From contig NC_088881.1 in assembly GCF_032884065.1 (NCBI RefSeq), positions 10,885,147-10,949,146 of the forward strand: 64,000 nt of DNA, read 5' to 3'. Made by a program: the position numbers and the translations under genes. The notes under the pieces were generated by a model. That model searched no databases and was not told the origin of the DNA. It worked only from the letters and a program-made list of their open reading frames with translations. Source of the stretch: Artemia franciscana. Its lineage: Eukaryota; Arthropoda; Branchiopoda; Anostraca; Artemiidae. Below, one piece after another: positions 1 to 13,459 of this stretch. Within the stretch, counting starts at the first letter, position 1. Each line of letters starts with the position of its first letter.

Positions 1-2243
1 AATTGTTTTTTTTACGATTGCCGACTTAACAGCAAGAAAGCAGATATGTATTCTGGTGAACCATAGGCAGACCAGGCCCAGGCCTAGGGGCTCACAAGGC
101 CAGAGGGCGCAATATATTGTCGCTTAGTGATTTTCTTCTTAAAAAAACTGAATGGATGTGATGTATCGTCAAACTTCCAGGTGCACCCCGCCGCCGCACT
201 GCTTATTCATGAAAAAGTGATTTTAAAACACCACAGGAATTCCATGGCGCTTAAAAACTGTTAAATGTCCCCCAAGAATCGCAGCTGAGAGCTTGGCATC
301 ACCTCTCTCTTGCATTACTTTTGGCTTATCAGTTGCGCTGTGTTCAGTGCTTCAACTATCCCTGAATGTTTGAAGATTTCCCTGAAAATTTTGCAAAAAC
401 GGAGCGGCGAAAACACTTGGACCTAGAAGGGTCAAAGCATTAAATCTGGCCCTGACCATAGGTTAGAGGTAAATGACATATCGTGCTCAAATTAAAAAAG
501 TGTATGTCGATCTTTTTTGCACAAAATGAGGAATGTTTCACCAGTGTATTTTGAGAGGATGTTCGCGAGCAAAGCTGTCTGTCTGATCTCCTTGACTAGC
601 GAGAAAATTAGACTAATACTAGCTAAGAGACATGAGTTGGCTAGACTTTGAAAACAAATCTTTTGTGCTAGTTTAAAGTGGTTCTGGATAATGATTTTAA
701 CACCAAACTCAAATTATTTTCCTCGAGGCTTTAAAATGACCTATAAATTCAACTTTTTTCTTTATTTTTTAAATCAATAATTTCATAAAATAACTAGGAT
801 GTTTGAAAATCTTAGGGAATCATAACTAAGACCCAATTACAAAAAGCAATATTTAGAGATAATTCGATTAGGGTGATTATAGTGTTAGGGTTATCAAAAT
901 AAAAATAATCATTTGCTTTTTCATTTTATATTTTATATTAAGATCTAAGGTAAAGTTTTTCATTTGATGTTTTTGATAATTCTTTTAAGATTACCTTCCA
1001 GATCATCTTTGCTTTCTGTTTAATCATCAAATAATGTCATCAAATCATCACACAACGCTTTTTTGTCGTTAAGAAAGGGATTGTCGCAAATAATCCCCTT
1101 TTCTGTGGTAGCACAGTGAGTTGATCTCTGCTTGACAACACAAGGCCCAGGGTTGCCATCTAACCATGTAAAAAAGTACTGGCAACTGAAACGTTGACAC
1201 TTATTGGTGCCGAGTTAGGTTGAAACTGCCTATGTCTTGTATCAAATTAGTAGAAAAAGTTATACCCCTTTTAAATGTCAGTCCCGTTTACAGAAGGTTG
1301 TGTATATCTTAGAAGGTATGGGAAGTTGGTAGTGATATGGAATAAAATATTATTGAATCTAATTGAGACTACCTAATGTAATTTTATTTATTAAACATAG
1401 AGTGACTCTATCTATCCGGAACATTGTCGGGAAGCTCCATAATGAGCGTGCACACAAAAAGGAAAAAAAATCCTTTCTTCCAAGTTAATTATATTTTGAA
1501 CGAAATGGCATGAATACTATTGTAACAGATGTAGTATGTAAACTATTAGTTTTTGGAAAATTTTTTAAAGATTCCTCAATTCCAGTCATAATTTTCATTT
1601 TTAAATATTTATAATGCTCCCTGAAAGTCAGCTGCTGTTGAACTGACACTATTAGCTAGGTTTCTAGGCAGGGGAAGTCGAATTCATTGATCTATCCACG
1701 GGTCGAATCAGCGTAAATACTCTTTCCACAGTGGTGTTACATCAGTGCTGGAGTCACGCTCGTAAAAGGGGTTTGTGAAATTCACACAAGCTTCTGTCTT
1801 GTTGGGACGTCGGCACAAGAAGTTTCACAACAGGAATGTCCTGAAGTTTCGAGACGGATAGCAATTCTCTTAAAATACCACAAGAGAGCCCTAATGATCA
1901 GCATCTCTCTGACATTTCTTACAAATGTTTCACATATAGATTCTTCAAAGAAGAAATTGTTCCCCTGAAAAGCATAATCCCCAATGTTTGTTTCATGATA
2001 GAAGCATTAAAATGTTAAATATAGTTTCATATCCAAGTCCTTTGGATTTGGATATGACCAAATTCCCATAACACCATTTTAACTTTTTTTTTTAGCCACG
2101 TTTTAACTTTTTAGACTATTTCATTACATCTCGACAGCTGTTGAATATTTTCTGTTTTCATGATTTTTTACATGCTTTTAATACGAACAATATTAACCAA
2201 CAAACTTTCTTACTCGGTGCTGAAGGAAACATACCAAAGGGAG
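1..2243. other. AT-rich spacer, nothing assigned
   Basis: No reading frame of convincing length or composition is present on either strand. Short pieces look like worn repeat sequence, for example around 1,640-1,900, but I could not match them to a named family or to another part of the window. Confidence 0.5.
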
Positions 2244-2952
2244 AGCATGTATTCAAATGGGGAAAAAAATCTCTCCTAGACTTAGATTATGTAGATGATT
2301 TAAGCATCCTAGATGAAAATGTGGCCAAAATGGAAGAATTTTTAAAAGTTTTGTGAGTTCAGGGTGCAAGAATAGGTTTGAAAATTATTGTTAAGAAGAC
2401 AAAGTTGGTAAGACTAGGAGCAAATGACGGGGAAGAGGGGATGTTGGGTGTCGATCAAGCCGACAGCCTCACTTACCTAGTCAGTATTATTAGTAACAAC
2501 GGTGGGTGCTTTAAAATGTTAAAAGTAGAATAACCAAAGCAAAGGGTATTTTCTATACCCTTTAAATAAATTTGGAAGAATAGGAAGACAAGTCTGCGAA
2601 CCAAGATTAGAATATTCGAAGCTGCAGTGATGACAGTTGTCAAGCGTGGTTCTGAAGCAATGGCACTTCAGTAAACAGAGGAGGAGTTGCAAGCTGTTTT
2701 CCAGAGAAATTGCCCCAGGATTGTTTTGTTACCCGAAGGACTGACTATATTTCAATAATAAGTCCCACTTGTGAGGTTCAGTCCTACTTTTTGGGGCTAT
2801 AAAGAGAGAAAGGTTGAGATGACCAGGACGCGTTTTGTGCATGATGGATCCTTTAAAGGGTGTAAAGAGGGATGCATTGAATAGATTTGGATGGAGTAGG
2901 AGTATGCGCAGCAATGTTGGCTTCAGGTGCCTGGTTGCTGCAGTGATTTGTT
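2244..2952 (+). pseudogene. LINE reverse transcriptase, 3' half, RTE/CFDP2-like relic
   Basis: This is the C-terminal part of a non-LTR retrotransposon polymerase. The reverse transcriptase active-site box reads Tyr-Val-Asp-Asp at 2,288-2,299, inside the phrase LLDLDYVDDLSILDE, where Tyr-Ala-Asp-Asp is usual. Downstream are the conserved blocks VQGARIGLKI, TKIRIFEAAVMTVVKRGSEA and VFQRNCPRIV, in the order expected for thumb and post-RT regions. An in-frame TGA at 2,354-2,356 interrupts the gene and more stops and frame changes follow, so it is dead. There is no endonuclease or RT N-terminus upstream: the copy is 5'-truncated, as LINE copies often are. It ends in a short (TAG)n-type tail. Assignment to the RTE/CFDP2-like group rests on motif wording and not on a search. 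Confidence 0.8.
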
Positions 2953-2989
2953 GTTAGTAGTAGTAGTAGTAATAGTAGTAGTAATAATA
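2953..2989 (+). repeat. Trinucleotide tail of the LINE
   Basis: A TAG/TAA triplet run directly follows the last LINE-like codons. The same arrangement, much longer, follows the related LINE end at 15,105-15,375, so I read it as the element's 3' tail and not as a chance microsatellite. Confidence 0.65.
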
Positions 2990-3705
2990 ATGGGGAATAT
3001 TTTCATAATAAATAACATAGGAAGAAGCTATTTAGCCTAAAATAGACCACAAAAAATCTAGAAATATTATTCATTAAAATAAATATGGTAGAATGTTGTG
3101 TCGGTTGCTAGGCTATAATTTTCTCTGTAATTGCCACTTCTCAAGGTCACTCTGCAGCACTGTTTGTAGCCACTGTTCTTGTTAGGCAAACTCGTAAAAG
3201 GTCCACCCTAAAGCCATTGAGACCCCAACCCATCTTATAACCCCAGCATCTTATTTTCGGGAAGGGGTATACACAAAATATCTCAAAAAACGCATAACAA
3301 TTGTGTTCGTACTTATTTTTGTTAAGTGTTTACGAGGCAGACGAACATTTTTTGGGGGGGGGGGGTCAACTCAAACTCTGGATACGGCCTTAAAGTCATG
3401 CCTTCGGATTTAATCTAAAGAGATTTTGATTTACATGGAAGAAGCAACTAAACACCTTTAACTGTGTCCCTATTGTATTGATCTGTCAACATTTAATATG
3501 GACTATCAACTTTTATAATCAAATGTAAGTTGTAATAATGATATGTATAATCAAATACAATCAAACAAAATCAAATACAATCACTTGATTTTTCAACTTA
3601 TAAGCATAACAGAAAGCGCGAAAACACATGTTTCCAGCGGCAAAAAAAAATGAAAAACACGAAAATAGTTTCTTAAGCCATATTGGCCTGCCGATTAAAA
3701 AAGAG
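2990..3705. other. Spacer with a dispersed repeat segment
   Basis: About 3,250-3,390 holds a segment with a G-run preceded by a GACGAACATT-type word. A similar segment in reverse orientation lies near 26,960-27,150 (C-run followed by AATGTTCGTCCGAC). No coding signal is seen. The family is not recognised. Confidence 0.4.
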
Positions 3706-3967
3706 TTCTTTAAGGCCAAACGAGAATACTGAAAAAACACACAAAGGGAATATTTCGAGAGGACAACCGTCTTTTTTAATTTTTTGGGTTTATCATTGGT
3801 TTTTGTTTACTTTTTTTCACATTGACTTTCCACGTTTGTTTTGTTGGGTTTTTTTCTTCGGCGTTTTCCTTGTGTATATTATTTTGTTCGTGCTAAAGAA
3901 GAGAGGCTGTTTTACCCTTGAAAAATTCGCTTTGTGTGTTTTTCAGTATTCTTGTTTGGCCTTAAAA
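3706..3967. repeat. Fold-back (inverted-repeat) element
   Basis: The left arm near 3,706-3,760 (AAGGCCAAACGAGAATACTG and onward) returns in reverse complement near 3,915-3,967, with arms of roughly 50-55 bases and a T-rich centre of about 160 bases. The structure is like a MITE or fold-back transposon. No transposase and no clear target duplication were identified. The open frame crossing it is hydrophobic low-complexity translation and is not treated as a gene. Confidence 0.55.
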
Positions 3968-4339
3968 ACCCCATTTCTGATCGTTTTCTTTCTTTATGTT
4001 AAGAAAAATACGAACTACAATTGCTAGAAACCTAGAAAAACATTTAATTTCTATAAATGTGATAGTAATTTCCACAGGGCTGAATCCAGGGGGTGGGTAC
4101 CAAGTTTGAACCCTCCCCCTTAAACAAATGTTTGACCTGTAAAAAACCAGCAAAAATTCATTTAAAACTAATCGTTGATGATATTTTTAATATTTTTTTT
4201 GTAAATAAATATTATTTATTTGTGAATAATATTTTTTGTAAGCTCCCCTCCCAACTGAATAAAAATAACTCCTCCTCTATTGAACAAAATCCTGGATACG
4301 TCCTTGAATTTGCCGTTGCTTTTCATATCCGTTTTTTCA

Positions 4340-4925
4340 TTAATGATATAACATCCTCGGAATAAAATCGGTAATTGTTATGCATATAGAGGAAACGCGA
4401 AAAAATACAAAAAAAGAAAATGCACTTGGCAAATGCAGAAAACCTGGGATACATCAATATCCATCCCCATAAATTTGCAAGTATCTTTATCGTGTATATT
4501 GTTCCCCATATTTCTTAGCGCCATTTTTCTAGGAATGATACAACATCTTGGGATTAAAATATTACTTATAAGTATATTGGAAAATGCACATGCAAAAAAA
4601 AATGATCCAAATTGCAAATACAGACAACATTGAATACATAAAATCAGTTACCATAAACCTAATATTATGGCCGATATTTCTTATCCCTGTTTATCTACGA
4701 GTGATCCAAGGCCCTGAAAATAAAATCAACAAATATTATTCATGCTAGTATAATGCGTACTTCCCGCGGCAAAAAAAGTACAGTGTAAATAGAGGGAACC
4801 TAAGACAGATCAATATTAATTTCCATAAACATATCAGTATCTTTGTATAATGTATACTTTTGCCCATATCTCTTATCACCGTTACTCCTCGGCATTCTTG
4901 GGAATAAGTCCCGGGTAATCTTTAG
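4340..4925 (+). repeat. Diverged tandem repeat, about 170-190 bp unit
   Basis: Three worn units can be followed by recurring landmarks: a phrase like CATCTTGGGATTAAAAT, then an A-rich stretch with GTAAATAGAGGGAACCT, then CATCAATATCCATCCCCATAAA, then CCCATATTTCTTA. The landmarks recur at spacings of roughly 170-190 bases. Divergence between units is high, so the array is old. Confidence 0.5.
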
Positions 4926-5815
4926 TTTCCTTCATAAATTTCTTACTCGCTAAATCAACCAGCAAGATACCGGGAATTTCTCATATAGATATCCCAATAT
5001 AGGCAATATATCACATAGCTTATTACCATTTCCCTTCAATTAAGGTCAGCAAAAATATAGGGCAAAAAGCGCATGGCTATTCTTTAAGAAGTGCTATGTT
5101 TAAAAGCTTATGAGACTTGGTACCCCTTTGATTCGCGCATGGTTCCCCCAACATTGACTCGAGGAGATACGCTGGTCTTGAAATATATCTTTCAGTCTTA
5201 TGTCTGTTTGTGACAATATTATGCGGTAGGATGTGTTGTTGGATAGATATTAGGTGGCGGTAGTTTTAGTAACTAATCCCGGTAGGTGTCTCCTATTTGT
5301 TATATTAATAGTTTATTAATAGGTAAATGTAATTAAATATTTTTTGGATCAATTTAAATTAAGAGCAAGCTCTCGCTATTAATAAATCTTCAGTAAATTG
5401 AGTAAGCTAAATAAGAGCCAAATTTCGATTAGACAAAATGTTAATCTAACTAAAAATCCTCAACACAAAAATCAGTATTGCAGAGAAAAGATTGTGTAAT
5501 TGGGGAGGGGGGGGGGGTTCAACTATTTCACTCTCAATATTTTTAGTGTGTACCTGTATTTACCTACAGTGTGTAAATATAGTAAATCGCTAATAAAGAA
5601 ATTATTAAATTTACATAGAGGTGGAAGTCACTGCCAAGTTGCGACCAAAAAAGAGGATACAAAAGACAGGGGCAAATCTTCAGCATTTTTATTTTTTTTT
5701 TTTTGGGGGGGGGGGGTATTAAGACAATAGGGGCTCCTATCTGGATATTCAAGGGACATGGACTGTATACTATTTTTTACAAATTATTGAGGGACCCTCT
5801 TGTCCCCCCAGTAAT
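4926..5815. other. Spacer, nothing assigned
   Basis: AT-rich sequence with two G-runs (near 5,503 and 5,704). No gene or recognisable element is seen. Confidence 0.45.
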
Positions 5816-6410
<595 letters not shown>

Positions 6411-8221
6411 CAAAATAAAAAATAAAATAAAATTTAATATTTTCGTAGATAAGAGCCTGAAATCTCTGCTAACAGCTTGATCGAAAACAGTTTAACAATT
6501 TTTAAGATTATTATTCTCCCGTCTCTCTTATGTAGGAACCATCCAGTTTTTTTCAGTATTATGAAAAAAAACTTACTGAGTTTTCAGTTTCTTGTGTTCG
6601 ATAACTGAAACTGAAAATTCAATTATCTATGGTAATATTCAAATTAATGACTAGAATTACTATAAGAGAATATTGAATTCGGTTATTAAGGGTTTCTTAA
6701 AATTAACAGTTCTAAGAGACTTTCTAACCTCTGTTTTCTCATTACTAACACTTTACTTAAAATTTAAAATACGCTATTTTTTGTTTCTGTAACAAAAACT
6801 AATTTTGACGGTAAACGTTGATTTTGACCAATTTTCACAACAGTTCAAAAAACAAAAACAAAAGTCTAGTCAAGTTATTTTTGCATAGTCTAACCGCAAC
6901 TAAAAAGAGCGATTACTTTCCTATGACTCCGTTGTGAAGAACGTGCTTAGTTTTATTGGCTTAAGCCTGTGATGCATTTTTGTAAGCCAATCCCATTATT
7001 TCTTTTATGTGAAGAGACAAATAGCCCTACCACTATAAAACCGGTTTGTTCTTAAAATGTCCTGTATGAAATTTTTAGTGGGTAAATAGAACATACTGTT
7101 AAATCGCATCTCATTGGTTATTTGACGTGAAAATTTAAGCCAGGAAAAGGAAGAAGAAATTTAAAAGGGATAAAAAAAAATTAGTCTCAAGATTTTTTGC
7201 AAGAAGGCCGTCTATTTCTCTGTGGTCAAACCTATCCATTATAGAAATTTGTCTTTGTTGGAAAAGATTTCGGAACTATGCGTCTTGGCAATGACCCTTA
7301 TTAGCAATGAACTAGGCATAAAGCAGGTAGTTCGAGAAGCATTTGAATCATACTTGAGATTAATTATAATATTTCCTTAAATAGAGACTTGGGGGAATAT
7401 TCACTAAATGGAATGCAAAAATTTAATTAAGAACTATCTTACAAAATATATTAAAAAAAAACAGAACCAGTCACAAATAGACCTCTGAGCTCAGCTGCCA
7501 CAAAAACAAGATTAGCGCTAAAAAGGTGTTTTAATTATTCTTCTTCCATTTCAATGAATTACCTCGTTTCATCTCACTTTATTTATTATTCCTTGTTGAA
7601 CTTCGCTGAAGTAAGGATGCTGGGGCTGTTTTGAAATTTTTTCATTTAGTTCTCTTGGTCGTAGGTTGTTATAAGTTTTTCTTCTTCTATATATTTATAT
7701 TTTGCTGAGGACGGCCCTTGAACATAGGGCTGAAATATTCATCCAAATTAAATTTCCACTGTCTTGCGAAAAGAATTCCCTATTGTTCTTTTTGTTTCTA
7801 ATGTATGCGTCTTGGAACTATGAGAAATTTAAACTTGGTAAAAGGGGTTCATGGTTATGTATCTGTGACCATACTTCTCTAATTATTTAAAAATTTATAT
7901 TGAATGTCTTTCGGCACACGGCTAGAAAAAGGCTGGTTACCATTTTAAATTTTTTCACTCTTAAGAAGGGTCCCATTACTCTCAACCGTAAATTGAGCAG
8001 CCGCTTTTGAATTATTTCAATAGCAGCCGCTTTTCATTGATTTACTCGAATTGAACTCGTTTTTTTTAGCCCTTTAGCTCTTAATTGCCAAAATGTATCT
8101 TCAAGACCCTATAGACCCTTTAAAACCCTTTAAGAGCCAAAGGAATAGTTTACCAGGAAGTAAGAGAAACAAGTTAAGTAAGATTTTAGAGTCCCAAAAT
8201 AAAAATTCGATATTTCTGCTT
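6411..8221. other. AT-rich spacer with one unplaced repeat-like stretch
   Basis: No gene found. The stretch near 7,690-7,890, beginning with GAGGACGGCCCTTGAACATA, has the look of a retroelement 3' region, but nothing in the window confirms it. Confidence 0.4.
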
Positions 8222-8325
8222 AAACCCTGTCTGTTTGTTCCTGTATCTGTAAGTAAAATTTATCTGAGTATCTACTATTTCCATCAGTCCGTTCTACAGG
8301 GGCATATACTACTATGAATGTTTTT
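8222..8325 (-). pseudogene. Fragment of LINE endonuclease domain
   Basis: Read on the - strand this short stretch encodes a phrase close to VVYAPVERTDG followed by FYLQIQEQTDRV. It aligns by eye with the same place in the endonuclease relic at 42,990-43,080, where the wording is VVYAPFEPTEG and FYLKLQEQRDRV. That block is part of the apurinic-like endonuclease of RTE/CFDP2-like LINEs, just before the GDFN motif. Only about 35 codons remain and I could not extend it either way. It is a dead fragment, identified by internal comparison only. Confidence 0.6.
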
Positions 8326-8630
8326 GATTATTATCAAATGGTAATTAGAAATATTTAGGGTACCTGCAGGCAGGGCATTCGTTCTTCATTAGAAGACCAA
8401 ACATTCGTAAAAGATTTAAAATGTTGCAGCACGTGGAACAAAATATGACCGCTTTTCCGATAAAAACTCTTTTGGCACTTGCTAATTAAACAAAACATAC
8501 CCAAGAAGTGAAGTTAGGTTAACCCTAATGAAATATAACCTTCACATAACCTTTAATTTATATAATAATACAATTTGGGCTATACATGAGCGGTTTCCTG
8601 AATATACGTTAGAATATTTCATATAATAAT

Positions 8631-8756
8631 ACAATTTGGGCTATATATTTACAGAATAGGTAAGAGGGAGGGGGGGGGGGGGGTAAAGCACTTGGACAGT
8701 GCCCTTAACTTAGCCTAACCCCCACCCCTAATGTGCAAATATATAGCCCAAATTAT
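8631..8756. repeat. Short inverted-repeat element (MITE-like)
   Basis: AATTTGGGCTATATATTTAC at the left end recurs inverted at the right end (near 8,734-8,756), giving terminal inverted repeats of about 21 bases around a G-run and a C-rich stretch. A partial direct copy of the left end lies at about 8,562-8,585. No coding capacity. Confidence 0.6.
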
Positions 8757-9068
8757 ACAAGATCAATGCATTCTATCACCCATCACTTGTCTTTGTTGCC
8801 ATGAAACCTGTTTTCTGAGATCTAAGCTAAGCGTAATTCCTGAGTAATTTAACTAACATGTACCATGTTAGTTTTCATTTAAATAACAAGCACCATTCTT
8901 TTTTTCAAACTTTTTCTTCCTCCCCAGGAAAAATGTCTGTGACTTATTCTATTCTATATCGATTTCTAATGACACCAATTACATGGATGACCTTTTAAGT
9001 GAAAGAATTGCATTTTGGAATACCTGCTCTTTTCAACTTCTGAGAAACAGCTTCCAAAAATTAGCCGA

Positions 9069-9161
9069 ATATTGCCGAATAAAACGAATAATTTGCCAAA
9101 TAATGCCGAATAAAACGAATAATTTGTCGAATAATGCCGATAAAACGAATGATTTGTTGAA
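9069..9161 (+). repeat. 31-bp minisatellite, three units
   Basis: Three consecutive units of the type ATAATGCCGAATAAAACGA plus AATTTGTCGA, with few differences. The frame that reads through it translates the repeat and is not evidence of a gene. Confidence 0.75.
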
Positions 9162-11989
9162 TAAGTGAAAATTTATAAATGGGAAAATATTCCACTCTCC
9201 ACAAATTTGCTCCTTCGGTTCTCAAAGAGACAATAAATCTATAGATAGATAGATATTCAATGTTTTAAAGAAAAAAGCCAGGCAAAAAAAAGTCACACAC
9301 ATTCAAAATTGTTTCCAACGCTTTCCTCTTCCCTTCCCTTGCAAAAATATTTCTCTATGGGTCATTTACAATTTAATATATTTCGCTATCTTTTATATTT
9401 GCTAACAGTCTTTTCATCCCATTACTAAAAAAAACAACCATTTAATTGACCCGGTTTCACAAAAAAAAATATTCTGCATTATAATATAAACATTATCAAT
9501 TCAAAACGATTGATATTCAAATCCGATCAATTAATTAATCAATTATTATCAAATAAAGGGTTGTAATCCTCTTAGTAAATATAACTCTAACAGGATGAGT
9601 TTTATCACAATCAATTATTTTCACAGAAATTTAGTGGGAGGGGGGCTTCAAGAATTGATGAACTACAATTAGACAGAAAATAAGCAATTTATTTGAAAAT
9701 TAAGGAAATCATGGAAAAATTTTGGAATAACCTTATGGTTTTGAGTGACCTGGTCCCAACCCCCATCCCTTACACCTGTGTGAATGCCCAACTGTCACAG
9801 CTATTTTATAGATTTGCTTTTCAATTGCTCAAGTACAGGAAAACCAGAAAAAAAGAATGCTTTTGTTGACCCGCTACTGTCGTCTCGTTTTCACTTTTTG
9901 GCAGTCTTATTTTCCAATCTGCTACAGATTTTAATGATAAGACTTAATATCTAAAATTGTAAAAACAAATTTCCCAGTCAATATACAGAACATTACAGTT
10001 ACAAAATCTAGTATGAACTTCTAGCAGAAATAGGAGTGGAAAGACAAGAATAAAAAAGACTTTAAAAAACTTGATTTATTTTTTAATGCCATTTGAACTG
10101 TCACAAAACTGATTGTGCAAGGAAACAAATTGTGTTTAAAAATAATTTTAAAAATTTAAAATTTAAAAATAAACAGACTCAGCTCCATAAGCAAGATCAG
10201 CAATAATAAGATCGTAGGCAGTGCAAAAGTACTGCATAAGTAAAGGGTGATAAGGCTTCAACAAGCCCACGTGCCCCCCTCCTCCAATTGATGCCGCTGG
10301 ATCTTATGGTAACGAACCCCCCTTTCATGCTTTTGATTTACTTAGCCATCTCCATTTTAACCTTAAAAGATACCAAATCTCAATTTTGAGATAGCTTTTT
10401 TGTTCAAAATAATTTTGAACTAATTTACTGACACTTAAAAATACTGAGATAAATTCCTACTCTAAATAGGCTACACTGGAACGTTTCACATAAATTTGGA
10501 ATTGTTGTATTTACCGTTATCATTTTTAATAATTTTCCTAGGATTTTAGAACTACTGGCAGACAAATTAATCCAGAACCTCACAAAATGTTGTCTTCCGC
10601 GGTCAAATCACGTGGACACTATGAGGAAAATACTAAAAATTTAGTCAAAAACGTTTTTTAGAAGAAAGAGGGCTCAAATTTTTTTTATCGGGATTTCAAT
10701 GACATTTATCCAAATTTTACAAAAAAAAATAATCTAAAAATTTTAAAAATACACCCTTTAGAGCAGTTGATTTATAATTTTTGAAGCATTTTTTCATTCG
10801 AAAAATCTAAAGAGTACTAGAAGGAGAAAAACTTTCGATAAAAAGCAATATTTAATACGCATTTTTGAAACAAAAGTTCTCTAGAACAGGGCTTCGACAT
10901 TTTTACTTCCCCCATGGGTACGCCCATTGCTGATATCGAAATTTGAAAGCCCACTATCGGCAAAATATAAAATACCTCGTTTTTCTAGAGAAGGATGGTC
11001 ACACAAACGACTGCTCATAGTATATCGTGCTAGATTAACGCAAGAAGTTTCATTCAAATGAGTAATAATAAGCTTAGTACCCCTTTTAAGCAATTAGTTT
11101 CAAAAATCTGAAGTGCCTCAAAATTAATCCCACCAAAATAACAAACGTAGCTATTTTCATCTATTATATGCACTTTTCTTTTAAACTGATATTGTCTAGA
11201 ATGAATAAAGCTACTGTGCTCTCAGTGCCACCGATGAAGGGGAGGGGTGTTTTAGGTCCTCTATTTAAAAAAAAAAATTGAAAAGTTATTAAAAATACGC
11301 TTGTTTTGATATCTTCATTAGAAGAACAAAACATAATTGACAAAAACACTGGAAACAAAAAAACACTAGTTTTATTAACACGTTTCCCCTTTCCTCCTCC
11401 TTCATATTTTTTTCCAATTTTGACATATTTTAAAAGCTGCAGTGACAGGATTTATATATCAAGAAATATTAACTAGACAGAACAAGAAAATGATCACTAT
11501 TTTACACTTATAATTTTGACAAACTCATTTAATTATTATGACTGCCTGTCCATGGATTATTCTTTATGGTTGATTGTGTATGGCTATGCTGTTTGACCTA
11601 TGTGATTGTATGGATGAGTAGGGTTAAGGCCTCATTCAAGTGCTGGTCTATATTGATCACTAATTTAGGAAAACAATCTTCCTTTTCTCCTTCTGTCTCT
11701 TTTTTTTACGTGTTTGAGTTGTTGCATTGGTGATTTCCCTTTTCATAATACAGTTTATTACTGGAGCTTTTAAAATATGTTCTGGGTTGGGCCAAATAAT
11801 TTATGAATAAAAAAATGTTAAATATATAAGTGTCGTTACTTTAAATAAAAAACTGATTTTTTCTGTAAGGTTTATTTGTCAAGCGCTTTTTTTGGAGAAC
11901 AAGCATAAAGAACGGAGAATCCTGATTTTACACTGCACAGACAGCATAACCTATGTAGACCAAAAAAAGAATACCGAATTACTATTTTA
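9162..11989. other. AT-rich spacer, nothing assigned
   Basis: No gene or known element was recognised. Short frames on both strands lack protein-like composition. Polypurine and polypyrimidine runs are common. Confidence 0.45.
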
Positions 11990-12108
11990 ATACTTTTTTT
12001 ATCAAAGAAGTAATTTTTGAATACTTTCTGCCAAAGTACTACTTTTTCGATACTTTTTGTTAAAAGAAGTACTTTTTCAGTACTTTTTGTTAAAAGTAGT
12101 ATCTTTTT
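11990..12108 (+). repeat. About 30-bp minisatellite, four units
   Basis: Four units built on ATACTTTTTGTTAAAAGAAG and TACTTTTTC-type words follow each other. The - strand frame over it shows a matching repeated peptide, produced by the repeat itself. Confidence 0.65.
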
Positions 12109-13110
12109 AAAAAGTGAGGTCCGATAAATAAATTTGTTCATTAGTTATCTGTTTTCTCGGAAAAAAGGAACGATTTTCTTTCTTTTTTTTAAAACAAACA
12201 TTCGTGTAACGAAAAGTAAGCCACAACATACTAGAATTTTCATTTATCAATTGCTCTCTTGTTATGCTAACAAATAGACGTTGCATTATATTACAGGCTG
12301 CAGATAGACAACACGTGGGTTTTCGTTCAGTGATACTTTAGATAGAGATCTAGAAATATAAATAATCGTAAAGACAGGCTAAAAATTGGTAAATATTATA
12401 TTGAAAGGATAGGTGGCAAGGATTCTATCAAGTTATTTCAATATAAAACACTATAATACAAGCACTCCATTATTAAAGTACTAGGACTGGGGGCTTTGGT
12501 GTCCACCCTCATCCTAAAATCCTAGACTAAAAATAAACTCTTAAGTCAAAGATCTTAAAAGCACTAGTTATATAGGATACTGCTATTTTTTTGTTGATCA
12601 ATGTTTTGTAAAATATTTTGAACATTACTTAGCCAGATACGTTTGAAAGATTATTAATGTCCTATATTCAGGAAAAGTTTTTCTCGGCGTTAGTCTTTTA
12701 TCAGATCTTTTTCCAGTTTGTCTTTTAGTTAGTTTTTCCAGTTTGTCTTTCCAGTTAGTCTTTTATCAGATCTCTTCCAGTTTAGCCGTTTAACCTCTTT
12801 CCTCTCTAACTTAAGGCTTGAACGTAATCTATGGTTACGAGCAAAAGTGTGTTGTTTTTCAATAGAATTATGAACAGCTACTAGTTAGAAATATTCTAAC
12901 TATTAAAATGGTAGAAGCCGTCAAAGTGAGTTAATTCTAGATTATAGAAAGGCCAGGTCTCATTATTGAGGTTTCAATGGTGTAAATTGGAGAATGGGCT
13001 ACTTCCCTCCTTTGATTCTTTGTCCCCTTAGATTTTAAAATAAAATATTTTGAGGGATACTTTATTGAAAAATCCGTTTGTATATTCAGTGAAAAAAATA
13101 AGTTGGGAAA

Positions 13111-13459
13111 GTGGTACTTATCTGTTAGCCAGTACACACTCAAGAATTTGAAATCTATAAAATCAGACAATAACTGGTTTATTGCTGTTTTATATGGAGA
13201 CAATTAGCTTCGGTTTAGTGGAAAACTACATTGTAGGTACATTTTAATAAATATTTAGTTGTTTTTTGGTTGAGTTAGGTTAAGTTACATTTTTCACGCA
13301 CTCTTGTTATACTTAACTACCACCCCCCTCACCGAATATGCTAAAACACAGCCCAAACTATATCTGTCCTATCTATCTCCCAAGCGTCTCAGTTGTTTCA
13401 ACCCCGTACCTGTAGATCCAAATTCTCAAGTGTGTACTGACTAACAGATAAGTACCAGT
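13111..13459. repeat. Inverted-repeat element with GTGGTACTTATCTGTTA ends
   Basis: The left arm at 13,111-13,150 (GTGGTACTTATCTGTTAGCC and onward) recurs inverted at 13,420-13,459 with two or three mismatches over 40 bases. A related end (GTGGTACTTGTCTGTTA) stands alone at about 25,673, again followed by a GTTAGGTTA/GTTGAGTTA-type stretch, so this looks like a dispersed non-coding element family. Confidence 0.55.

Noticed and set aside
3683-4027. 114-residue hydrophobic protein
   Set aside because: Lies on the fold-back element and T-rich sequence; its hydrophobicity follows from T-richness and there is no homology or signal context.
9069-9161. CRISPR-like array
   Set aside because: Contiguous 31-bp units without spacers in a eukaryotic context; a minisatellite.
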